Source of the DNA: Candidatus Peribacteraceae bacterium
GTDB lineage: Bacteria; Patescibacteriota; Gracilibacteria; Peribacterales; Peribacteraceae
DNA: 33,851 bases
Direction: 5' to 3'
Assembly (NCBI GenBank): GCA_028712095.1
Contig: JAQTQU010000011.1
Location: 1 to 33,851, forward strand
Below the pieces are notes generated by a model, which was not told where the DNA came from, made no database searches, and saw nothing but the letters and a program-made list of their open reading frames with translations. Position 1 is the stretch's first letter. Every line of letters begins with the position of its first letter. This document shows, in pieces, positions 19,394-28,255 of this stretch. Made by a program: the position numbers and the translations under genes.

Positions 19394-21070
19394 ATGCCTG
19401 CCTGCAAGCACTGCTCATCGGCGTTCGCGGTGACGAAGGATGATCTGGCGATGCTCGATTCCTTAAGCCCGGTGATCGGAGGGCAGAAGCTCCCGATTCC
19501 TTCACCCACACTCTGCCCTGACTGCAGATTGCAACGCAGGCAAACGCACGTCAACCACGTCAACCTCTATGAGCGGAAGTGTGACCTCACGGGAGCGCAA
19601 ATCATTTCGAACATCCATCCCGCTTCGCCCTACAAAGTCTACGCACAGGAGGATTGGTACAGCGACAAGTGGGACCCGCATGACTATCAGAGGGAGTTTG
19701 ATTTCTCACGGCCGTTTTTCGGGCAGTGGAAAGAACTCTTTGATGTCGTACCCCGGCCCAATCTGATGACGGGCTACGAGTTCGATGAAAACTGCGACTA
19801 TACGAACTATGCCGGCAAGAATAAGGATTGCTATCTGATTTTTGATTCTGACCAAAACAGGGATTGCTATTACAGCTATAGCTGTAACCAGTGCGTGAAC
19901 TGCGTCGGGTGCTTCCGCGCGCGGAAATCGGAGCTCTGCTACGAGTGCATCGATTGTGTGAAATGTTACGGCTCGTCGTACCTGCAGGATTGCGACAATT
20001 GTTCGGAATCGATGTTCCTCAAGAACTGCACGGGCTGCAAAAAATGCCTGATGTGCAGCAACCTGAAAAACAAGGAGTACTACGTTTCGAACAATAAGGT
20101 CACCAAGGAGGAATTTGAGAAGTTTCGTGCCATGCTCGGAACCCATTCGGTCGTGGAATCCGCGCGCGAGCGTTTTGAGAAACTCAAGCTGGAGTTTCCG
20201 CAAAAGTTCATGCACGGCGTGCAGAATGAAAACGTCGTGGGTGACTATCTGGTGCATTGCAAGAACGCGTACCACTGCTTCGACAGTGAAGATCTCTGGG
20301 ATTGCCGCTATGTCTACCAGGGGTTCATGCCGCTGAAAGACTGCATGGACATTCACGAGTGCGGCGAAGCCGAAAGGCTCTACGAATGTTCGGTCGCGGG
20401 GTACGAGTTGCACAGCTGTTTGTTCTGCAATCACACGCTCGCGAGCATGAGTGACATGATCTACTGCCAATTGTGTCACCATTCAAGACACTGTTTTGGT
20501 TGTGTGGGTCTGCGGCGCAAGAAGTACTGCATCCTCAATAAGCAATACACGAAAGAGGAGTACGAGGCACTCGTCCCGAAGATCATTGAACACATGCGGA
20601 AGACCGGAGAATGGGGCGAATTCTTTCCAACCGAGACGTCGTGTTTTGCCTACAACGAGACTCTGGCTCAGGATTACTTTCCGCTCACGAAAAAAGAGGT
20701 TCTGGCGCGCGGCTGGCGGTGGTTCGATGACGTAGAAAGGAAGGACCAGTACCTCGGCCCCAAGGTCGAACTGCCGGATAGCATCGACGATGTCACCGAT
20801 GACATCTGCAAGAAAATACTGACCTGCGCCGAGAGCGGCAGGCAGTATAAGATTATTCCGCAGGAACTCAAATTTCACAGACAGTTGCACGTGCCGCTGC
20901 CCCGGACCAGTTTTTTCACGCGGTACCGCAAGCAGCTTCAGATGCGTAATAAGCGCATCCTCTACGAACGCACGTGTGGCGCATGCGGCGTTCCGATTCA
21001 AACCAGCTACGCACCGGATCGCCCCGAGAAGGTGTACTGCGAATCTTGTTATCTTGCTTCTGTGTATTGA
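19394..21070 (+). CDS. Cysteine-rich multi-zinc-ribbon protein, array copy 1
   Basis: MPACKHCSSAF...LCPDCRLQRR...CYYSYSCNQCVNCVGC...CILNKQYTKEEYEALVPKII...YCESCYLASVY*; ATG at 19394 aligns with the other copies. Confidence 0.85.
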   Translation: MPACKHCSSAFAVTKDDLAMLDSLSPVIGGQKLPIPSPTLCPDCRLQRRQTHVNHVNLYERKCDLTGAQIISNIHPASPYKVYAQEDWYSDKWDPHDYQREFDFSRPFFGQWKELFDVVPRPNLMTGYEFDENCDYTNYAGKNKDCYLIFDSDQNRDCYYSYSCNQCVNCVGCFRARKSELCYECIDCVKCYGSSYLQDCDNCSESMFLKNCTGCKKCLMCSNLKNKEYYVSNNKVTKEEFEKFRAMLGTHSVVESARERFEKLKLEFPQKFMHGVQNENVVGDYLVHCKNAYHCFDSEDLWDCRYVYQGFMPLKDCMDIHECGEAERLYECSVAGYELHSCLFCNHTLASMSDMIYCQLCHHSRHCFGCVGLRRKKYCILNKQYTKEEYEALVPKIIEHMRKTGEWGEFFPTETSCFAYNETLAQDYFPLTKKEVLARGWRWFDDVERKDQYLGPKVELPDSIDDVTDDICKKILTCAESGRQYKIIPQELKFHRQLHVPLPRTSFFTRYRKQLQMRNKRILYERTCGACGVPIQTSYAPDRPEKVYCESCYLASVY

Positions 21071-21105
21071 GATGCAAAATCCCTTCTTCTCTATTGGCGC
21101 AACAA

Positions 21106-21182
21106 GATTCGCCCTGACCCTTCGGCAAGCTCAGGGTCACTCTGAGCAGAGTCGAAGATTGAGCGCAGCGCAGCGGAGTCGA
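21106..21182. repeat. Dispersed palindromic repeat cluster downstream of copy 1
   Basis: CGCCCTGACCCTTCGGCAAGCTCAGGGTCACTCTGAGCAGAGTCGAAG...GGAGTCGAA. Confidence 0.7.
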
Positions 21183-21218
21183 ATGGGTGAAGAGTGTTAC
21201 CTTTCCGCTGTCTACTAG
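21183..21218 (+). other. Mini-ORF/tail duplicate 1: MGEECYLSAVY*
   Basis: ATGGGTGAAGAGTGTTACCTTTCCGCTGTCTACTAG; resembles the ESCYLASVY* terminus of copy 1. Confidence 0.7.
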
Positions 21219-21469
21219 CGCATGCCAACGGATTTCTTCAGCTTCGGGATCTGGCTCACCTCGATGTCATCGAGACGATGGTCGAGTCCTTCAATTTGGG
21301 AGGAGAGATCGACGTACACGCGTTCCACTTTGTTTTCCATGCGATCCATGCGGACCGTCAGATCATTCCTTACAATGTCGATACGTTGCGTGAGTCTCTT
21401 TTCCATCCCACGCATGTGGTCCAAAAGAACCGCAGCGGTTACGCCGGTGCGGGGAGATCTCTTTGCCAT
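21215..21469 (-). CDS. Small coiled-coil protein A
   Basis: MAKRSPRTGVTAAVLLDHMRGMEKRLTQRIDIVRNDLTVRMDRMENKVERVYVDLSSQIEGLDHRLDDIEVSQIPKLKKSVGMR; paralogue at 30022. Confidence 0.75.
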   Translation of the reverse strand: MAKRSPRTGVTAAVLLDHMRGMEKRLTQRIDIVRNDLTVRMDRMENKVERVYVDLSSQIEGLDHRLDDIEVSQIPKLKKSVGMR

Positions 21470-21600
21470 TTATGCTGAGAGTATTCGAAGCATGGGCGGT
21501 CATCGTAGCAGTGATTTTTATCCGGCGGCAATGCTTGAAAAAATATCTGAGTGGACAAGTTGTTTTTCCTCTTCATGGAGCCACATTCCCCGTTCCATGC

Positions 21601-23265
21601 ATGGGTAGAACGTGTGCCCACTGCGGCATGACATTCGCTCTTCTTCCAAAGGAGCAGGAACTTTACCGAACGTTGGATGTACCGGCTCCCGTGGAGTGCC
21701 CCGCCTGCCGCCGCCAGCGGCGTCTCATGTTCCGTAACTTTTTTCACCTCTACCACCGCACCTGCGATCTGACGGGCAAGAAGATCATCTCGATGTACGA
21801 CAAGGACTCCGAGTCCCCCGTCTATGAGCTCCATGAGTGGTGGGGTGACAAGTGGGATGGATTGACCTATGGGATAGATATGGATTTCTCCAGTCCATTC
21901 TTTGCACAGGTGGCCAAGCTCCATCGGACCGTCCCGCGAATGTCCGTGATGAATACGAATTGCGAGAATTGCGATTACTGCAATATGTCATTCGGGAGCA
22001 ACGATTGTTATCTTGTCTTCGGCAATGTCGGGAACGAAGACTGCTCCTACGGCCATATCGTCTGGCACTCGAAAGACTGTTATGACTGCCTCTACACCTA
22101 TCGGTCGGAATTCTGTTACGAGTGTATCGATTGCGTGCAGTGTCACTCACTCTCCTTCTCACGAGACTGCGACAATTGTTCTGCCTCCATGTTCCTTGTG
22201 CACTGCACGGGCTGCCACGATTGCTTCGGGTGCGTGGGCCTTCATGACAAGCAGTATCACATCTTCAACGTTCCTCATACGAAAGAGGAGTATCGGCAGA
22301 AACTCTCTTCACTCAATACCGGCAACGTGCAAACGATTGCAATGGCAAAGGAACGAGTAAAAGCGCTCATCGGAAAGGAGATCGTGAAGTACTACCACGG
22401 TTTCAATTGCGAAAACGTCATCGGCGATTATCTCTACAATTGCAAAAATATCGTCGAAGGCTATGACCTAAAGAACTGCGAGGACTGCCTCTACGGCGCG
22501 ACGCTCGAGAGTTTCAAAGACAGCGCTGACTGTAATTTCTCCGGACTGATCGCAGGGGCGCAGGCAGAACTCTGTTATCAATGTCTTACCATCGGAAGCA
22601 GTGTGCGGCTCCTTGGATGCCACTGCTGCCAGCAAAACAATGCTGATTTGTTCTACTGCGATAATTGCTATTCCTGCAAGGATTGCTTCGGTTGCGTGGG
22701 ACTCAAACAGAAACGCTACTGCATCCTCAATAAGCAGTACACGAAGGAGGAATATGAGTCGCTTCTCCCCAAATTCGTCTCACACATGAAAAGCATTGGC
22801 GAATGGGGACAATTCTTCCCCCGAGATCTCTCTCCTTTCGGTTACAACGAAACGATGGCACAGGAGTACTTCCCGATGGCAAAGGAGCAGGTACTCAAGA
22901 AAGGGTGGAAGTGGAAGGAGGAGCCGGAGGACGAGGAGAGGAGTTACCTCGGGCCGCCCGTTGCCATTCCCGAAGACATCAAAGACGCCGATGATCCCAT
23001 CTGCTCCGCAATCCTCCGCTGCGAAGTGACGGGCAAACTCTTCAAGATCATTCCCCAGGAATTCCAGTTCTACCGTACTATGAAACTCCCTCTGCCGCGG
23101 AAATGTTTCGTGCAGAGACTGAGAGAGCGCTTCGCACTACGAAATCCCCGCACTCTCTGGAATCGCACATGCCAAAAGTGCAAGAAAGCGATCGAGACGA
23201 CGTATGCGCCCGAGCGGCCCGAAATCGTCTATTGTGAAAATTGCTATCTGAAAGAAGTTTACTGA
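21601..23265 (+). CDS. Cysteine-rich multi-zinc-ribbon protein, array copy 2
   Basis: MGRTCAHCGMTFALL...CPACRRQRR...CDLTGKKIISMY...ETTYAPERPEIVYCENCYLKEVY*. Confidence 0.88.
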   Translation: MGRTCAHCGMTFALLPKEQELYRTLDVPAPVECPACRRQRRLMFRNFFHLYHRTCDLTGKKIISMYDKDSESPVYELHEWWGDKWDGLTYGIDMDFSSPFFAQVAKLHRTVPRMSVMNTNCENCDYCNMSFGSNDCYLVFGNVGNEDCSYGHIVWHSKDCYDCLYTYRSEFCYECIDCVQCHSLSFSRDCDNCSASMFLVHCTGCHDCFGCVGLHDKQYHIFNVPHTKEEYRQKLSSLNTGNVQTIAMAKERVKALIGKEIVKYYHGFNCENVIGDYLYNCKNIVEGYDLKNCEDCLYGATLESFKDSADCNFSGLIAGAQAELCYQCLTIGSSVRLLGCHCCQQNNADLFYCDNCYSCKDCFGCVGLKQKRYCILNKQYTKEEYESLLPKFVSHMKSIGEWGQFFPRDLSPFGYNETMAQEYFPMAKEQVLKKGWKWKEEPEDEERSYLGPPVAIPEDIKDADDPICSAILRCEVTGKLFKIIPQEFQFYRTMKLPLPRKCFVQRLRERFALRNPRTLWNRTCQKCKKAIETTYAPERPEIVYCENCYLKEVY

Positions 23266-23274
23266 GCAATTTTC

Positions 23275-23333
23275 ACCCTGCCTGCCCGTCCGTAGCCCGA
23301 AGGGCGAAGGCGGGAGCGAGGGAAGCGAGTCGA
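23275..23333. repeat. Dispersed repeat downstream of copy 2
   Basis: CACCCTGCCTGCCCGTCCGTAGCCCGAAGGGCGAAGGCGGGAGCGAGGGAAGCGAGTCGA. Confidence 0.65.
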
Positions 23334-23369
23334 ATGGGCGAGGAATGTTATTTGAAGGAAGTGTATTAG
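23334..23369 (+). other. Mini-ORF/tail duplicate 2: MGEECYLKEVY*
   Basis: ATGGGCGAGGAATGTTATTTGAAGGAAGTGTATTAG. Confidence 0.7.
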
Positions 23370-23443
23370 CGAGTATGTAGTATTCAGTATGCGGTATGAG
23401 GGGTTTGCTGAATACTGCATACTGATTCCTGTATACTTCGCAG

Positions 23444-25138
23444 GTGCAGAAGACCTGCGCCGAATGCGGCACGTCCTTCGAGATTGCTGATGCTGATCAG
23501 GTGCTCTTAGATCACGTTGCCCCTGCGTTTGGCGGCAAGCGTGAAACCATACCCCCCGCCACGCTCTGTCCCACTTGTCGCGAGATTCGTCGCTATGCTT
23601 GGCGTAATGAGTGGAGCCTGCACCGACGCATGTGCAGTCGCACAGGCAAGGAAATGATTTCCATGTATCGGCCGGATGCCCCGTTTCCCGTTTACGACAA
23701 CGCGATCTGGTGGAGCGACGATTGGGATGCGAAGGAATACGGAAAAGTCATAGATTTCTCACGTCCATTTCTTGCACAGTTTCTTGCACTTGTTCGCGCG
23801 GTTCCGAAGATGGCGCGTATTCAGCAGGGCGAAAATATCAATGCGCAGTATACGAATTGCGCATCGTACAACAAGAATTGTTATCTTCTGTTCTCTTCGA
23901 ATAATAATGAGGACTGCCAGTATGGAACACACATTCACTACTGCAAGAGTTGCATTGATGGCTACCATGTGCACCGCTGTGAACTGTGTGCGCACTGCGT
24001 CAACTGCACAGATTGCTATGCTCTTATCGATGGTCGTGATTGTGTCAACTGCGCATCGAGTTGGTTCCTTAAGAGTTGCAGCGGATGTCACGATTGTATC
24101 GGATGCGTCAACCTGTACCAGAAACAGCATTGCGTCTTCAATGAGCAATTAACGAAGGAAGCTTATGAGAACAGGAAGCAAACATTGCTCCGCGGCGAGT
24201 ATTCAGCTTTTGAAGATCTCCGTAAGCGCTGGAAGACGTTCATCATTGGGTTTCCACGCCGTTCCTACGAAGGTGTGCAGAACCAGAATGTCACGGGGAA
24301 CTACGTATCCCGGAGCAAGAATGCGTTTCAGTGCTATGACTGCGAAGACCTTGAAGACTGCAGTCGCTGTTGTCGGTGTTTGAATCTCAAAGACTGCAGT
24401 GATATCAGCAACTATGGCGGCATCGGAACGAATGAGCTGTGCTACGAATGTGAAGGCATCGGTCACGGTGTCGTGCGTGTTTGCTTCTCCAAATTGATCT
24501 GGGGAGGTTGCAGTGACATTTTCTACGGCTACGAATGTTTCGCCAGTCATCATCTCTTTGGCTGTGCAGGGCTCAAGCACGCACAGTATTGCATTCTGAA
24601 CAAGCAGTATTCGGAAGAAGAGTACAACCACTTAGTGCCGAAGATCATTGAGCGGATGCGGAGGGACGGAGAGTGGGGGGAATTCTTTCCTGCGCAGGAA
24701 TCGCCGATCGGGTACAACGAGAGTATTGCCCAAGACCTCTATCCGCTCTCGAAAGAGAAAATCTTGAAGCGTGGATTCCGTTTCAGCGAGCGAAGCGATG
24801 ATGTATCGGCAGCCAAAAACGCACTCCCCGCGCATCAGCTTCCGGATGGTATCGATGCCGCTTCGGATGATTTTCTCCGCTCTCTAATTATCTGTGCGAT
24901 CAGTGATCGTCAATTCCTTCTCACAAAGAGGGAACTTGAGATGTACCGTATGCTGCGCCTTCCACTTCCGCGGCTGCATCCCGACGAGCGTCACCGACTG
25001 CGTATGTCATACCTTAATCCGCACCGACTCTGGAATCGTCCGTGTGCCAAGTGTAAGAAGTCCATCGAGACCACGTACGCGCCTGAGCGGCCGGAAATCG
25101 TCTATTGCGAAGAGTGTTATTTGAAGGAGGTATATTGA
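23444..25138 (+). CDS. Cysteine-rich multi-zinc-ribbon protein, array copy 3 (GTG start)
   Basis: VQKTCAECGTSFEIADADQVLLDHVAPAFGGKRETIPPATLCPTCREIRR...ETTYAPERPEIVYCEECYLKEVY*; TATACT 6 nt before GTG. Confidence 0.88.
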   Translation: MQKTCAECGTSFEIADADQVLLDHVAPAFGGKRETIPPATLCPTCREIRRYAWRNEWSLHRRMCSRTGKEMISMYRPDAPFPVYDNAIWWSDDWDAKEYGKVIDFSRPFLAQFLALVRAVPKMARIQQGENINAQYTNCASYNKNCYLLFSSNNNEDCQYGTHIHYCKSCIDGYHVHRCELCAHCVNCTDCYALIDGRDCVNCASSWFLKSCSGCHDCIGCVNLYQKQHCVFNEQLTKEAYENRKQTLLRGEYSAFEDLRKRWKTFIIGFPRRSYEGVQNQNVTGNYVSRSKNAFQCYDCEDLEDCSRCCRCLNLKDCSDISNYGGIGTNELCYECEGIGHGVVRVCFSKLIWGGCSDIFYGYECFASHHLFGCAGLKHAQYCILNKQYSEEEYNHLVPKIIERMRRDGEWGEFFPAQESPIGYNESIAQDLYPLSKEKILKRGFRFSERSDDVSAAKNALPAHQLPDGIDAASDDFLRSLIICAISDRQFLLTKRELEMYRMLRLPLPRLHPDERHRLRMSYLNPHRLWNRPCAKCKKSIETTYAPERPEIVYCEECYLKEVY

Positions 25139-25194
25139 TCGGCTGTTGGCTTGCAGCTTGTAGTTTTTGGCTGTTCGCTGCGTGCTCGTGTTGC

Positions 25195-25241
25195 TTGATC
25201 TTCACTTGGAGAAGACCTATAATGGTACTGTATTTAGTACC
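25195..25241 (+). promoter_or_regulatory. Sigma70-like promoter with palindromic operator for the toxin-antitoxin pair
   Basis: TTGATC (25195-25200), 17 bp, TATAAT (25218-25223), then GGTACT-GTATTT-AGTACC (25224-25241). Confidence 0.7.
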
Positions 25242-25256
25242 TTATTTCTTCCGATT

Positions 25257-25502
25257 ATGAATACCATCACGCTCCAGGATCTCAAGTCCCGCGGCTCCAA
25301 GGCCATCCCAGACGGGAAGGTCGTCTACCTCATCGTCAACTCCAAAGTGAAGGCCGCCATCGTGCCGCCCGATCAAATGGAGGCGCTCGTCGAGGCATTC
25401 GAAGAGCTGGAGGATATTCAAGCCATCGAAGCAGCGAAAAATGAGCCTCTGTACACATGGGAACAGGTTTTTCCGGAAGATAAGAAGAAGAAAAAGCGAT
25501 GA
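25257..25502 (+). CDS. Antitoxin-like protein
   Basis: MNTITLQDLKSRGSKAIPDGKVVYLIVNSKVKAAIVPPDQMEALVEAFEELEDIQAIEAAK; stop overlaps toxin start (ATGA). Confidence 0.7.
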   Translation: MNTITLQDLKSRGSKAIPDGKVVYLIVNSKVKAAIVPPDQMEALVEAFEELEDIQAIEAAKNEPLYTWEQVFPEDKKKKKR

Positions 25503-25765
25503 CATACGTTCTCCTTTTCCGACGGGCGGCGAGGAAGGTCATGGGGCGGCTCCCTCCGATGTACCGTCAGGCCATCAAAGACGTATTGCGATCTTTGCCG
25601 CAGAACCCGTTTCCCGCCGGGTGCCTGCAGTTGCGCACCGCCGAGGGACGGTACTATCGCGTCCGCGTCGGTTCGTACCGCATCGTCTACGAAGTGACAC
25701 ACGAAATCCGCATCATCACGATTATCCGCGTGGGGCACCGGAGGGAGGTCTATAGAAATCTTTAA
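25499..25765 (+). CDS. RelE/ParE-family toxin
   Basis: MTYVLLFRRAARKVMGRLPPMYRQAIKDVLRSLPQNPFPAGCLQLRTAEGRYYRVRVGSYRIVYEVTHEIRIITIIRVGHRREVYRNL. Confidence 0.88.
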   Translation: MTYVLLFRRAARKVMGRLPPMYRQAIKDVLRSLPQNPFPAGCLQLRTAEGRYYRVRVGSYRIVYEVTHEIRIITIIRVGHRREVYRNL

Positions 25766-25793
25766 GCGAAGAGAGAAGTGCTACACTCTGCCC

Positions 25794-27460
25794 ATGTCAG
25801 GCACCTGCGCCGAATGCGGAACACCCTTCGAGATCACAGCAGACGATCAGAAGTTTTTGGATGATTTCGCCGTTCCCGCGCCCAAATCGTGCCCCGAATG
25901 CCGGCTCACGCGGCGCATGATCGAGCGAAACGCCCGCCGACTCTACTGGCGCACGTCCGACGCCACAGGCAAACGTATTCTCTCCCAGTACCATGCCGAC
26001 CACCCGTTTCCGGTTTACACGCCGGAGGAATGGTGGAGCGACCGCTGGGACGGACTCACGTTCGGCCGTGCCATCGATTTCGCGCGTCCGTTCTTTCAGC
26101 AGTTTCTGGAACTCAAGAACGTCGTGCCGCACCAGGCGCGTTTTCTGATTCAGGACACGATCGAAAACAGCGATTACGTGAACTGCGCCGGTTTCCTCAA
26201 GAATTGCTATCTGTCTTTTGAAGTGGATTACAACGAGGACTGTTACTACAGCAATCGCGTCTACCACTGCAAGAATATGGTCGATTGCAGTAACTGTTAC
26301 GAGAGCGAAATTTGCTACGAGAGTCTCGACTGTACCGGCTGCCACAGCGTCTTCTATTCGCAAGATTGTCAGAATTGTTCCGGAAGCTCTTTCCTGAAGA
26401 ACTGCATCGGCTGCCGTGACTGCATTGGTTGCATCAACCAGCGGCAGAAGCAACATATGATCCTGAACGAACAATATTCCAAAGAGGAATTCACGAAGCA
26501 CAGGGCGGCGCTGCATCTGGATACAACGGATGGCATCAGATCCTTTCTTAAGAAGGCAGAAGAGTTTTTCTCGGGTCAGCCCCGGCGCTACGCGCAGACG
26601 GAGCGAAACGAACACTGCACAGGGGATCATCTCTACGATTCCAAGAATGCGTTCTCGTGCATGGACTGCAAGGACTTGGAGGACTGCCGGTACTGCGCCA
26701 AGGTGGCGAGGGCGTGAAATCCTGCATGGACTACAACTCCTGGGGCGACAAAGCGGAGCGTCTGTACCAATGTTCGGCGTGCGGGAACAACGCCTTTAAC
26801 CTGAAATTCTGCACGACGTGTGCCACGAATAATGCCGATCTCACGTACTGCGACAGTTGCGTCGGATGCCACGATTGTTTCGGATGCGTGGGTTTGAAGA
26901 AGCGGCAGTATTGCATCCTCAATAAGCAGTACACGGAAGAGGAATTTGGGAAATTGCGCGCCCAGCTCATTGCGCACATGCAGAAATCCGGTGAGTGGGG
27001 CGAGTACTTTCCCAAAGAGGTCTGCCCCTTCGCATTCAATGAGACGATTGCGATGGAATACTTCCCAATCGGAAAAGAGGAGGCGATTCGTCGTGGCTAC
27101 AAATGGCGCGATGAGGTGGATGAGCCGCTCGACGTTGAGAAGGTGATTCCTGCTGCCGCGCTTCCCGATACGATTGCAGAGATTCCCGATGATGTGCTCA
27201 ATTGGGCAATTACTTCACAGAAGACCAAGCGTCCTTTTCGTATCACCAAACAGGAGTTGGAGTTCTACAGAACACACTCTCTGCCTCTGCCGCACCTGCA
27301 TCCCGAAGAGCGGCATGAAGACCGCTTAAAGAGGCGCCCGCCGCGCCGTCTCTGGGAGCGGACCTGCGCCAAGTGCGGGAAAGAAGTGGAGTCCACGTTC
27401 CAACCTTCGAGGCCGGAGATCGTGTACTGTGAATCGTGTTATCTGAAAGAAGTGTACTGA
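25794..27460 (+). pseudogene. Cysteine-rich multi-zinc-ribbon protein, array copy 4, split by a frameshift
   Basis: Frame of 25794..26717 covers the N-terminal half and ends ...DLEDCRYCAKVARA*; the frame of 26657..27460 continues the family from about GGEGVKSCMDYNSWG to YCESCYLKEVY*. A one-nt loss around 26699-26717 would explain it. Confidence 0.75.
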
Positions 27461-27593
27461 GGCTGAAACGCTTGCTCTGTGCAAGGGATTATGTACCTTG
27501 CAAACAATCTCGCCCGGTGAGGTCCAAAAGATTCTGCCGGGATATTTGCATTTCCAGGGCCCGTTCTTCGGTTGTACCATTAGTCTTGATTCC

Positions 27594-28253
27594 ATGAAGG
27601 CCAAGCCCTATAATAACCGTGCTAAACCCACAGCCCTCTCGCTGGCAACGGCGGGACGGCTGTCTTCAAAAAGAAGCAAGAAAGCCATCGTATTCATCGA
27701 CGGAAGCAACTGGTATCACAAGCTTCGCTTGCTGCTCAATGCCAATGTTCCATCCAAGAAAGGTGCGATCAAACCTCCTATTCATTTCGATCTGAGAGGA
27801 TTCGTTGAGCAGTTGGTTAGTCCGGATGTTCTTCTGGAAATTCGCTACCACATTGGGAAAGTGCGGCGCATTCAGGGCGACGAGAAGAGCGAGCAGCTCT
27901 ATACCAAGCAACAGAGACTCATTGGTTTTCTTCAGACACAGAGTGTCACCATTGGCTTTGGTCATCTCATTCCCTATCCGGATGGCATCTTCCATGAGAA
28001 GGGCGTGGATGTGCTGCTCGCGGTCGAGATGATCCGGTTCGCGCGGGAAGGCAACTATGACCGCGCGTACCTCATCAGTTCCGATACGGATCTCGTGCCG
28101 GCCGCGGAAGAATGTCGGAGACTCAAGAAAGAAGTGGTGTACGTCGGGAGCTCGGTGCACGGGCAATCCTTCGGACTCACGAAGGCGTGCCAGAGGACCA
28201 TCCTTCTCCAGCCCAAAGATGTTGCGTCTTTCGTTCCACCAAAGCCCATTTGA
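27594..28253 (+). CDS. NYN-domain (LabA/DUF88-like PIN-fold) putative RNase
   Basis: KKAIVFIDGSNWYHKLR..., GVDVLLAVEMIRFAREGNYDRAYLISSDTDLVPAAEECRRLKKEVVYVGSS: conserved Asp motifs FIDGSN, KGVDV, SSDTDL. Confidence 0.85.
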   Translation: MKAKPYNNRAKPTALSLATAGRLSSKRSKKAIVFIDGSNWYHKLRLLLNANVPSKKGAIKPPIHFDLRGFVEQLVSPDVLLEIRYHIGKVRRIQGDEKSEQLYTKQQRLIGFLQTQSVTIGFGHLIPYPDGIFHEKGVDVLLAVEMIRFAREGNYDRAYLISSDTDLVPAAEECRRLKKEVVYVGSSVHGQSFGLTKACQRTILLQPKDVASFVPPKPI

Positions 28254-28255
28254 CC

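Noticed and set aside
19706-20482. Long antisense ORFs opposite the Cys-rich genes (e.g. 19706..20482, 25797..26630, 30523..31146, 32901..33683)
   Set aside because: Shadow ORFs with compositions expected from antisense of Cys/Asp/Asn-rich coding; the sense frames carry the conserved family motifs.
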